Assembly: GCA_024233305.1 (NCBI GenBank) | Contig: JACKPV010000028.1 | Span: 230,078 to 294,077, forward strand | Direction: 5' to 3' | Origin: Verrucomicrobiales bacterium | GTDB lineage: Bacteria > Verrucomicrobiota > Verrucomicrobiia > Limisphaerales > J093 | Length of the DNA stretch: 64,000 nt | In this document: in pieces, positions 17,934 to 25,545 of the stretch | Layout of the letters: each line of letters starts with the position of its first letter | Numbering within the stretch: position 1 is the stretch's first letter | Program-made: the position numbers and the translations under genes | The notes under the pieces: generated by a model | What the model saw: only the letters and a program-made list of their open reading frames with translations | Databases searched by the model: none | What the model was told of the DNA's origin: nothing

Positions 17934-19403
17934 ATGAAGAACAGCAACCACGCGCCACAGAAGCGGCGCCCAATCGTCCAACTCGCCGCGGCATCCGCCG
18001 TTGGCTTGCTACTGGGTCAGTCGATCCCGGCGCGCGCGCAGCACTCCACGCCTGCTTCGTTTCCGGAAATCGAACGACAGGTCCTGCAGCAACGTGCCCT
18101 CGAGGCAATGATCTGGGGCATGCCGGCGGTCAACTTGGATCTCATGTACCAGACGATGCTGCGCGAGACCAAGGCGCGGGACAACCAGATGCTGTATTGG
18201 TCGCGCCTGCTTGATTGGAAGACCCAGACCCTCACCCCCAACACCGACGTCATATATTTCACGCCCTACTTCGATACGAAAGAGGTTGGACCGCTCGTGC
18301 TGGAGATTCCGCCGGCCGACGATGGTGCCATTGTGGGCACGATCATGGATGCCTGGCAGATGCCGCTCGAGGATGTGGGTCCGGCGGGCGCGGACCGGGG
18401 TCAGGGCGGGAAGTACCTCATTCTGCCGCCAGGTCACGAGGGGCAGGTGCCCGAAGGCTACATCGTTCTGCCCTCGCTGACCTACCGGGGATATGCCCTG
18501 ATCCGGTCCATCCTGCGGAGCGGAAGCGACGCCGACCTGGCCAAGGCGGTGGAATACGGCAAACGGATGAAGATCTACCCCTTGTCGGAAGCGCGGAATC
18601 CGCGGCCCACCGTTTACGTGGATGCCGCGGGCGTGTTCTACGATGCGACCATTCGCTACGACATCCGGTTCTTTGAATCGTTGAATCGCGTGGTCCAGTA
18701 TGAACCTTGGATCGAGCGCGACCGCGTCATGATCGACACGTTGCGCATGATCGGCATTGAAAAGGGCCGGCCGTTCGCCCCGGACGCGGAAGAGGTCCAA
18801 GCGCTCAACGAGGCCGCCGCGCGGGGGCGCGCGTATCTCGACGGGCAGTACAAGGAAGTGGTCAAGGGAGGGCCTTTCGCCAAGGGCAGCCGGTGGGCCT
18901 TTCCCGAGTCCCTTGGACTCGTCTTCAAGGCGTCCCAGGCGCAGTTCTCAGACCCCAACCTGTATCCGGTCGACGCCCGGGGCCTGCTGTTCACCTTCAT
19001 TTTCTTCACCCCGAAGCGGATGGGCGAAGGCCAGTTCTACTTGATCACCATCGAGGACCAGGAGGGCGGGGCGCTGGACGGCGCCAAGACCTATCGGCTC
19101 AACGTTCCCGCCAATGCTCCCGTCAGGCAATACTGGTCGGCGACGCTGTATGATCGGGACACCCACGCCCTCATTCGGGACGTGCCGCACGCGGGCCGTT
19201 CTTCGCAGAGCCCGGGGTTGCAGGTCAATGCGGACGGATCGGTGGACCTTTACTTTGGCCCGAAAGCGCCCGCCGGCAAAGAGGCGAACTGGGCGCCCAC
19301 GGATCCGGAGCGGGAATTCGAGATCCTGTTCCGTTTCTACGGCCCCCTGCCGCCCCTCTTCGCCAAGACCTGGGTGCTGCCGGACATCGAACTGGTGAAG
19401 TAA
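17934..19403 (+). CDS. DUF1254/DUF1214 domain secreted protein
   Basis: The 489-residue protein has an N-terminal signal peptide (hydrophobic about 16-30, cleavage after ARAQ). A DUF1254 domain follows (about 50-200, with ALEAMIWGMPAVNLD and TPNTDVIYFTPYFD), and a DUF1214 domain ends it (about 370-480, with FYLITIEDQEGG and YWSATLYDRDTHALI). The pairing is widespread in bacteria. Its activity is not established, and members are sometimes found near genes for halogenated or sulfated organic compounds. An alkylsulfatase-like gene lies 3 kb downstream, but several transcription units separate them. Confidence 0.88.
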   Translation: MKNSNHAPQKRRPIVQLAAASAVGLLLGQSIPARAQHSTPASFPEIERQVLQQRALEAMIWGMPAVNLDLMYQTMLRETKARDNQMLYWSRLLDWKTQTLTPNTDVIYFTPYFDTKEVGPLVLEIPPADDGAIVGTIMDAWQMPLEDVGPAGADRGQGGKYLILPPGHEGQVPEGYIVLPSLTYRGYALIRSILRSGSDADLAKAVEYGKRMKIYPLSEARNPRPTVYVDAAGVFYDATIRYDIRFFESLNRVVQYEPWIERDRVMIDTLRMIGIEKGRPFAPDAEEVQALNEAAARGRAYLDGQYKEVVKGGPFAKGSRWAFPESLGLVFKASQAQFSDPNLYPVDARGLLFTFIFFTPKRMGEGQFYLITIEDQEGGALDGAKTYRLNVPANAPVRQYWSATLYDRDTHALIRDVPHAGRSSQSPGLQVNADGSVDLYFGPKAPAGKEANWAPTDPEREFEILFRFYGPLPPLFAKTWVLPDIELVK

Positions 19404-19520
19404 CGCGAGTTCAAGAGTTCCCTCGACAGGAGCCATTTCGTCTTCCTGCCGAAGGGGCTCGGCGACGCCTACGACGAGCCGTCAGAGAATGCGCGAATGA
19501 TCGCCAATAGCGAGCAGTGA
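19404..19520 (+). pseudogene. Possible gene remnant after the DUF1254 stop codon
   Basis: Directly after the stop, the same frame continues open for 38 codons with protein-like composition (FKSSLDRSHFVFLPKGLGDA and a further YDEPSENARMIA) before a TGA at 19518-19520. There is no start codon. It may be the tail of a lost gene or of a longer DUF1254 protein. I cannot assign a family, and it may be chance. Confidence 0.25.
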
Positions 19521-19586
19521 CCGGATCCGGATGCAGGCAGCTGGGCATCAGGGGATTCAAAGGGATCCCCCTGATGCCAAGCCGAC

Positions 19587-20789
19587 ATGGCCACGAGAAG
19601 AACGTTTGAACCACGGCGACAGTTCGCAGCACTCGCGGACGCCCTGAGCGGATTTCGACTTCGGCTCTGGGGAGGACTGCTGGTCGGGTGGTTCTTGGTG
19701 CTGTGTTTCGTTCCGGACCCCCGGCCGTTGGGGGCTCCGGAATGGTCAGTGGGCGCCGTGCAGCGGTTGACCAGCGCCTCGGAACCGATGGCGCGCGCCG
19801 TGGCGACGGGTGTGCTGCGGGCCAGTGGTTTGGGGCTGCTCGGGGTGCTCCTGAGTCTGACCTTGGGCCGTTTGGCGAAGTGGGGCGTGGCCTTTGCCTT
19901 GGGGCTTTCACCCGTCCTCGCCGTGGTGAGTCAGTGGATCAATTACGGCCATTTCCCCGTCTTCTTTCAGCTCCAACTCGGGGTGGGGAGCGCCGTTCTG
20001 GGTGCTCTCGCGGGTCTGGCGCTTCAGCGCAACCTGGCGGCGGCGGTGTCGCTGGTCGCCCTCGGAGCCGGCCTCTTCACCTGGGGGGCGGCCACCGGGA
20101 TTCCCGATGATCTCTATCAAGCCGCGCGAGCGACCGGACTCCATCTGCTCGATCAGGCCGACCGCATCCCGGACGGCGAGGAAGGCTTCATCGCTTTGTT
20201 GCAGGCAGCTTTCGCGTATGCCGAGGATAACTCGCATCACGCCGACCCGGTCTTCCCCAACGAGGCAGCCATTCTCGCCCTGGGCGTGATTGCCGGCGAG
20301 GATCGGGTCGCCGAGGTGGCCCGACGTCCCCTCGACCTGGATCAAGCACGCGCGGTGGCCGGACTCCGCGGCCGCATCACCCTGCGCGACCGAAACGATC
20401 TGGCCCGCCATTTCTGGGTCAGCGCGGCCCTCGTCATCTTGGCCGACGAAAACCGATCGATGACGGTTGGGATCGCCAAGGAGATGATGGATGCCACCCC
20501 GGGAGGATCGGGTTTCTCATTTGCCGATTTGGCCGCGAACCGTGCCGGGGTGCTGTTCGCGCTCGCGGCCACCAACGGGCGGGATGCGGCGCGCGCCATG
20601 CAGGAACGAGTCCGCAGCGGGATACGCGTCGTGGATGTCTGTCCGTCGGTGGAAGGCCTGCCCGAGGGTCTTACGCGGGACGAGTTTCAATCTCGCTTCG
20701 GCGGGTTGGGCGGCAGCGGCACGCAGGAAGTGGTGGAGGAGATCCGTCGGCGCTTGGCCGACTGCGCAGCCCTCGGGCAAACACCTTGA
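19587..20789 (+). CDS. Membrane protein of unknown function
   Basis: The 400-residue product has about four hydrophobic segments in its first half (near residues 27-45, 78-95, 99-118 and 128-170). A soluble C-terminal region (about 180-400) is rich in Ala, Arg and Asp. I recognise no domain. The soluble part contains DPVFPNEAAILALGVIAGEDR and a conserved-looking FWVSAALVILADE stretch, followed by helices. It is bounded by non-coding repeats downstream. Codon use matches its neighbours, so it is likely a real gene. Confidence 0.65.
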   Translation: MATRRTFEPRRQFAALADALSGFRLRLWGGLLVGWFLVLCFVPDPRPLGAPEWSVGAVQRLTSASEPMARAVATGVLRASGLGLLGVLLSLTLGRLAKWGVAFALGLSPVLAVVSQWINYGHFPVFFQLQLGVGSAVLGALAGLALQRNLAAAVSLVALGAGLFTWGAATGIPDDLYQAARATGLHLLDQADRIPDGEEGFIALLQAAFAYAEDNSHHADPVFPNEAAILALGVIAGEDRVAEVARRPLDLDQARAVAGLRGRITLRDRNDLARHFWVSAALVILADENRSMTVGIAKEMMDATPGGSGFSFADLAANRAGVLFALAATNGRDAARAMQERVRSGIRVVDVCPSVEGLPEGLTRDEFQSRFGGLGGSGTQEVVEEIRRRLADCAALGQTP

Positions 20790-20841
20790 GCGGCCGGGCT
20801 CCGCGTGTCGGAACCAGAACGTCAAACGACGGCCGGAGAAT

Positions 20842-20956
20842 GTAGGGCAGGCTTTCCAGCCCGGCAGGGAGGGGACCGGTTTGCGACAGGCTTTTGTGAA
20901 CGGGGGGAGGCGGCTGGAAAGCCGCCTGGACCGGCACGCTGGAAAGCGTGCCCTAC
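20842..20956 (+). repeat. REP array unit R1, downstream of the RAYT gene
   Basis: It starts GTAGGGCAGGCTTTCCAGCC and ends GCGTGCCCTAC. Inside are two hairpins, GGCGGCT/AGCCGCC and GCACGCT/AGCGTGC, each with a GGA-type loop. The same unit recurs at 21660-21985 on the other side of the RAYT gene. Confidence 0.8.
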
Positions 20957-20962
20957 GCTCGT

Positions 20963-21607
20963 TCACTTGTTCTCCCGGTGCAGGCTGCTCCAGCGCCAAT
21001 CCTCCGGGCACGCGCATAATCCGGCGTTGACCGGGTTCATGATCGTGTAATGGCAGCAGCGTTGCAAATCCTCGTCGTCCCGAATCAGGTGATCGAACGA
21101 TTCCCGCTGCCAGAAGGGCTGACCCTCCCGGTTCAACCGGCGGTTGGCCACGTGACCGCTATAGCCCTTCCAGCCTTGGAGCACCTTGCTCAACGTCCAC
21201 CCCGACCGCGGCTGAAGCACGGCGTGAACGTGGTTGGGCATGATCACCCAGGCGAAGAGATCAAACCGCCGGCCATTGTGGAACCGGAGTGTCTCAGCCA
21301 CCAGCCCAGCCAATCCCGGCCCGCCCAACCAGCAGTCGCCATGCCCCGCATCGAGATGCGCATCCACTCGGGAAGAATACCAGCGGAACAGTTCCTGCTG
21401 TTCGCGCCAGGACAATGGTCGTTTGGCGGCCAGCGCCTGGGCCATCAGGCGTTCTCGCTGCCGCTTAAGCTCCCCCAACACCTCTCGCGGCAGAGTTCCC
21501 GCCAGCCGAAACGTCACGAAGTAGGCTCCACCCTCGCGCTTGAGGTGTGGCAGATGATCACGATGATGGAAGCCCGACAAGAGATTGGGATTGGCCCGCG
21601 TTGGCAT
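20963..21607 (-). CDS. REP-associated tyrosine transposase (RAYT), Y1/IS200-like
   Basis: The product is 214 residues from the ATG at 21607. The HUH motif is in AWVIMPNHVHAVL (about residues 119-131), and the catalytic tyrosine is about Tyr187 in HYTIMNPVNAGL. WQRESFDHLIRDDEDL and the terminal CPEDWRWSS are family hallmarks. RAYTs are single-copy, vertically kept relatives of IS200 transposases that mobilise REP hairpins. The open frame reads far upstream through the REP units, but those translations are not part of the gene. REP units flank it on both sides, as expected for a RAYT and its substrates. Confidence 0.93.
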   Translation of the reverse strand: MPTRANPNLLSGFHHRDHLPHLKREGGAYFVTFRLAGTLPREVLGELKRQRERLMAQALAAKRPLSWREQQELFRWYSSRVDAHLDAGHGDCWLGGPGLAGLVAETLRFHNGRRFDLFAWVIMPNHVHAVLQPRSGWTLSKVLQGWKGYSGHVANRRLNREGQPFWQRESFDHLIRDDEDLQRCCHYTIMNPVNAGLCACPEDWRWSSLHRENK

Positions 21608-22104
21608 TGGTGGTTTCACGAAGGGGATTATAACTAACTCTACAAGCGTATGGTCAACCGTCCTGTCTGCCGCTTGCCCGTGCTTTCCAGCCCGGCGGGG
21701 AGGAGGCGGGTTTGCGACGGGCCTTTGTGAACGGGGAAAGGCAGCTGGAAAGCCGCCTGGACCGGCACGCTGGAAAGCGCGCCCTACGTAGGGCAGACAT
21801 TCTTGTCTGCCGGTTCTCCGGGCTTTCCAGCCCTGGGGGTGGGGGACGGGTTTGCGGCAAGCCTTGGCGAACGGGGGGAGGCGGCTGGAAAGCCGCCTGG
21901 ACCGGCACGCTGGAAAGCGCGCCCTACGTAGGGCAGACATTCTTGTCTGCCGGTTCTCCGGGCTTTCCAGCCCGGCGGGGCAGGGTGCGGATTTTCCCCC
22001 CGCTTCAACGGCGCAGCGTCGCTGGCCCCTCGTCCGCGGGGACTCACCGCCACCTGCCCCTAAGGGCAGTTGTCCGCCCTCGCGATTCGTAGGAGTCTGC
22101 TTGT
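21608..22104. other. Non-coding REP array between RAYT and response regulator
   Basis: No gene is supported. The stretch holds REP units R2-R4 and, at its right end, copy 4 of the TGCCC repeat. The long open frames on both strands are products of the repeat composition. Confidence 0.7.
21660..21985 (+). repeat. REP array, units R2-R4 in tandem
   Basis: There is one degenerate unit (about 21660-21787), one complete 140-bp unit (21788-21927) and a truncated third (21928-21985). Each unit begins with the hairpin GGCAGACAttcTTGTCTGCC, then GGGCTTTCCAGCCC. It ends with the GGCGGCT/AGCCGCC and GCACGCT/AGCGCGC hairpins. The head-to-tail order and near identity of the second and third units point to recent duplication. 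The likely mobilising enzyme is the adjacent RAYT. Confidence 0.85.
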
Positions 22105-22107
22105 GTG
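22045..22107 (+). repeat. TGCCC palindromic repeat, copy 4, overlapping a start codon
   Basis: It reads CACCGCCACCTGCCCCTAAG, GGCAGTTGTCCGCCC and then AGGAGTCTGCTTGTGTG. The last GTG of the repeat is also the start codon of the response regulator at 22105, and the AGGAG inside the repeat can serve as its ribosome binding site, though its spacing of about 10 bases is only approximate. Confidence 0.7.
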
Positions 22108-22527
22108 CTGCGGACAAACCAGGCCAACATCTACGTCGCGATCGTCGACGACGACGAGGGCGTGCGTTCCGCTTTCAGCCGGCTCCTCCGCGCGGCTGGG
22201 TTTCAACCCGTGGCCTATGCTTCCGCCGAGGCTTTCCTGGCCGACACCAAGCATCCACAGTTCGACTGCCTGGCGCTGGACATCCAGCTTACCGGCTTGT
22301 CGGGCCTCGATTTGGGCCGGCGCCTGGCGGCGGTTCATCAGCACACGCCCATCATTTACATCACCGCCTACGACAACGAGGAAAACCGCCGCCAGGCAGG
22401 ACTGCTGGGGTGTGCCGGCTATTTCCGAAAGGACGCCCGGGGGCAGGACATCATCGAGCGCATTCGCTGCGTGCTTGGCTTGGATTCCAAGACGGCGCCC
22501 GGACGGACGGCGGACTCCGGCCACTGA
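22105..22527 (+). CDS. Receiver-only response regulator
   Basis: This 140-residue single-domain regulator has the acidic pair DDD at 15-17, phospho-acceptor Asp59 (CLALDIQLTG), a threonine in YITAYD and the lysine in YFRKDAR (about 109). No output domain follows the receiver; the tail is short and polar. It most resembles the receiver half of FixJ-type regulators. No kinase lies next to it, so it is an orphan that may be phosphorylated by the propeller kinase 12 kb away or by another. The GTG start lies within a repeat, so translation may depend on that element. Confidence 0.85.
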   Translation: MLRTNQANIYVAIVDDDEGVRSAFSRLLRAAGFQPVAYASAEAFLADTKHPQFDCLALDIQLTGLSGLDLGRRLAAVHQHTPIIYITAYDNEENRRQAGLLGCAGYFRKDARGQDIIERIRCVLGLDSKTAPGRTADSGH

Positions 22528-22602
22528 CTCTTACAAAAGCTCACAGCGCACCAATGCGGTACGAAAGCAACACCAACAACTCCATACCCAAATCAAGTGA
22601 AC

Positions 22603-24714
22603 ATGAAATCAAGACGTGAGTTCCTCATCAACACCTCCGTAGGCACCGGCGCATTCGCCGTTGCCGGGAGTCTCCTTGGCGAATCCACCGCCCTCGCTCA
22701 GGCCGTCGGCGAAAGCGCCGCGCCCGCCGCGGGCCACTTCCATCCCAAGGGCAAGGCGCCGTCCCGATTTACCAAGGAAATCCTCGAGCGGGCCAAGCGC
22801 GAGCTGCCCTTCGCCGACCAGCGCGACTTCGAGGAGTTCAAGCGGGGCTTCATTGCGCCGATGACGGAGCGGAAGGTCATGGCGGACGCCGGGAACGTGG
22901 CCTGGGACATGGACCCGTTCAACTTCCTCGACGAGCAGGACGAACTTGACAGCGTTCATCCCTCGCTCCACCGGATCGGCCGGCTCAACAACAACTACGG
23001 CCTGTATGAAGTCATTCCTGGCATCTACCAGGTGCGGGGTTTTGATCTGGCCCAGACGACCTTTGTCCGCGGGAAAAAGGGCTGGATCATCTTCGACTGC
23101 CTCGTCAGCCGGGAGATGATGCGGGCCGCCTGGGGGCTTTTCCAGAAGCACGTAGGCAAAGGCCTGCCCGTCACGGCCGTGATCTACTCGCACTCGCACG
23201 GCGACCATTTCGGCGGTGTCCGCGGAGTCATCGACGACGAGGATGTCCGCTCCGGCCGGGTGCAGGTGATCGCCCCGCGCGACTTCATGGAGCACACGAT
23301 CTCCGAGAACGTGTATGCGGGCAACGCAATGAACCGCCGGCTTTTCTATCAGTACGGCGTGCTGCTCCCCGTCAACCCGTACGGCTTTGTCGGTCAGGGG
23401 CTTGGACAAGGCATCTCGAAGGGCAACTCCGGGCTGGTTGCCCCGAGCCGTGTCGTGGAGAAGGACATTGAGGAGTTCGAGGTGGACGGGGTACGGATGA
23501 TCTTCCAGAACACGCCGAACACCGAGGCCCCATCGGAGATGAACACCTATCTCCCAGATATGAAGGCGCTCTGGGTCGCCGAGAACGTCAATGCCACGCT
23601 CCACAACATCTATACCCTCCGGGGGGCTCTGGTGCGGGACTCGCTGAACTGGTCGAGATACATCAATCTGGCCCTCAATTTGTTCGGCAAGGAGGCCGAG
23701 GTACTTTTCGGGGCGCACCACTGGCCGCGGTGGGGCAACGCCCGGGTGCAGGAGGTGCTCAGCGCCCAGCGGGACCTTTATGCCCACTTCAACAACCAGG
23801 TGCTGCACCTGGCCAACCAGGGCGTGACGGTCAACGAAATTCACAACGTCTACGAGTTGCCCAAGAGTCTGCAGCAGAAATGGTACTGCCGCGGCTATCA
23901 TGGCTCGCCCCAGCACAACGCCCGCGGTGTGGTCGTGCGCTACCTTGGCTTCTGGGACTGCAATCCGGCCACGCTCATCCCGCTTTCGCCGAGTGAGTCC
24001 GCCCCGCTCTACGTCGAGATGATGGGCGGCGCCGCGAAGGTGCTGGCGCGCGGCCGTCAACTCCATGAGCAAGGGAAATATTTCCATGCCCAGGAGATCC
24101 TGAACAAGCTGGTTCAAGCCGAGCCCAACAACCAGGAGGCCAAGGACCTGCTGGCGGATGTGTTTGAGCAGCTCGGCTATCAGCAGGAGAATCCTGGACT
24201 CCGAAACAGCTACCTGGCGGGCGCCTACGAGTTGCGCACAGGCATCCCGCAAGGCGCCTCGCCCAAGTCAAGCGGCCCGGACATCATCCGCGCCATGTCC
24301 ACCGAGTTGTTCCTCAATTTCCTCGGGATCAAGATGGACAGCCGCAAGGCCGAAGGCCTGAGTTTCACCATCAATCTCATCACGCCGGACAACGGCGAGA
24401 AGTTCCTCATCAAGCTGGAAAACGCGACCCTGACCAATCTCGAAGGGTTCCTGGCCGACGCGCCCGATCTCACGCTGACCATCAAGCGCTCGGACCTCGA
24501 GCAGACCATGATGGGCGCCAGGGAACTGGTGGATCAGATTGCCGACGGCACCTGCAAGGCCGTGGGGAACCTCGGGGTTCTCAAGCAACTCGCCGCGACC
24601 ATGGTCGACTTTGACCCGCGGTTCGAGATCATGCCGGGAACCCACCCGTCTCGAACGCAACTTCTCGACAGCCACGCCTACGAGGCCGTTCCGGGCGCCA
24701 CGATCGCGGAGTAA
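22603..24714 (+). CDS. Alkylsulfatase-like metallo-beta-lactamase-fold hydrolase (SdsA-like), Tat-exported
   Basis: The 703-residue product begins with a twin-arginine signal (SRREFLINTSVGTGAFAVAG). The metallo-beta-lactamase domain (about 95-400) has the zinc motif HSHGDH at His197, His199, Asp201 and His202. Further ligands lie in NTPNTEAPSEMN and LFGAHHWPRWG. A helical dimerisation domain with a TPR-like segment follows (about 420-560), then a C-terminal SCP2-like domain. This is the domain order of Pseudomonas SdsA1, which removes sulfate from long-chain alkyl sulfates. A GTG at 22597 is an alternative start. The gene is alone or leads into the DUF1269 gene 60 bases later. Confidence 0.9.
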   Translation: MKSRREFLINTSVGTGAFAVAGSLLGESTALAQAVGESAAPAAGHFHPKGKAPSRFTKEILERAKRELPFADQRDFEEFKRGFIAPMTERKVMADAGNVAWDMDPFNFLDEQDELDSVHPSLHRIGRLNNNYGLYEVIPGIYQVRGFDLAQTTFVRGKKGWIIFDCLVSREMMRAAWGLFQKHVGKGLPVTAVIYSHSHGDHFGGVRGVIDDEDVRSGRVQVIAPRDFMEHTISENVYAGNAMNRRLFYQYGVLLPVNPYGFVGQGLGQGISKGNSGLVAPSRVVEKDIEEFEVDGVRMIFQNTPNTEAPSEMNTYLPDMKALWVAENVNATLHNIYTLRGALVRDSLNWSRYINLALNLFGKEAEVLFGAHHWPRWGNARVQEVLSAQRDLYAHFNNQVLHLANQGVTVNEIHNVYELPKSLQQKWYCRGYHGSPQHNARGVVVRYLGFWDCNPATLIPLSPSESAPLYVEMMGGAAKVLARGRQLHEQGKYFHAQEILNKLVQAEPNNQEAKDLLADVFEQLGYQQENPGLRNSYLAGAYELRTGIPQGASPKSSGPDIIRAMSTELFLNFLGIKMDSRKAEGLSFTINLITPDNGEKFLIKLENATLTNLEGFLADAPDLTLTIKRSDLEQTMMGARELVDQIADGTCKAVGNLGVLKQLAATMVDFDPRFEIMPGTHPSRTQLLDSHAYEAVPGATIAE

Positions 24715-24774
24715 GCTCCGGAGATCCGATACCCAACCCAACTCCAATCCAACTCAATCCAACAAAACGCAACC

Positions 24775-25287
24775 ATGGCGACACTGACGGTCTGGAAGTT
24801 CGAAACTCCCGCGGGGGCGACCAACGCCCTGCAAACCCTGGCCGACCTGCAACGGCAGCATCTGATCACCTTGATCGATGCGGCCGTGGTGACCTGGCCG
24901 GTGGGCAGCGCGAAACCGAAGACCCGGCAGGCCAATGATCTGGTCGGTCGGGGCGCTTTGGACGGCGCCTTCTGGGGCATGCTGTTCGGCTTCCTCTTCT
25001 TTGTCCCCCTGGTGGGGATGGCCGTCGGGGCCGCCATGGGAGCGTTGTCGGGGAGGTTCGCGGATTACGGCATTCGCGATGACTTCATCCAGGAGGTGAA
25101 GGCGAAGGTCACCGAGGGCTCCTCGGCGCTGTTCCTGCTGACGGCCGCCGTGACCCGCGACAAGGTGCAGGAGGCGTTTGCCGGAGTGCGCATGGAGCTG
25201 ATCACCTCGAACCTGACGGCGGAAGAGGAGGCGGAATTGCGGGCCGATTTCGGCGAACGCGCCGACGACGAACCGCGGACGTCCTAG
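24775..25287 (+). CDS. DUF1269 membrane protein
   Basis: The 170-residue product starts with a ferredoxin-like segment (LTVWKFETPAGATNALQTL). A glycine-rich hydrophobic hairpin is in the middle (about residues 63-92, ending GMAVGAAMGALSG), and an acidic tail ends it. This matches DUF1269 proteins, small inner-membrane proteins of unknown role. It lies 60 bases after the sulfatase-like gene and 60 before an outer membrane factor, so it could be part of an envelope operon. Confidence 0.85.
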   Translation: MATLTVWKFETPAGATNALQTLADLQRQHLITLIDAAVVTWPVGSAKPKTRQANDLVGRGALDGAFWGMLFGFLFFVPLVGMAVGAAMGALSGRFADYGIRDDFIQEVKAKVTEGSSALFLLTAAVTRDKVQEAFAGVRMELITSNLTAEEEAELRADFGERADDEPRTS

Positions 25288-25410
25288 CCTGAGCAGCGCC
25301 GCGGAAGACCGCGGCGATTGAATCCACCGGTAGCCGAACCCGACATGAAAACCCCACTCGCAATCACGAAACTCAGACCCTTCGAGGCGCGTGCGCATCT
25401 CAGCCTTTTC

Positions 25411-25478
25411 GGAGCGCGGAATTCATTCCGCGGCAGGCTTGACTTCCGGCGAGCCCAGCGGAATGAACTCCGCGCTCC
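25411..25478 (+). repeat. 68-bp palindromic element at the 5' end of the outer membrane factor gene
   Basis: The left arm GGAGCGCGGAATTCATTCCG (plus C, 25411-25431) and the right arm GCGGAATGAACTCCGCGCTC (plus C, 25458-25478) are inverted repeats with one mismatch in 21. The 26-base loop shows no feature. The element lies in an open frame upstream of the lipoprotein signal of the next gene. It either sits in the leader or adds about 23 codons if an early start is used. Confidence 0.75.
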
Positions 25479-25545
25479 CTGTTCCCAATGGCCTCCATCT
25501 TGGAAAAAGCTGAGCGGCGCACTCGAGGCGCCTTGTCCCGGGGGG

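Noticed and set aside
20842..21985. CRISPR array
   Set aside because: The repeats are head-to-tail hairpin units without regular unique spacers, and there are no cas genes. They are REP elements beside a RAYT.
21608..22117. N-terminal extension of the RAYT by 170 residues
   Set aside because: The extension is a translation of the REP units. The family normally starts near the ATG at 21607.
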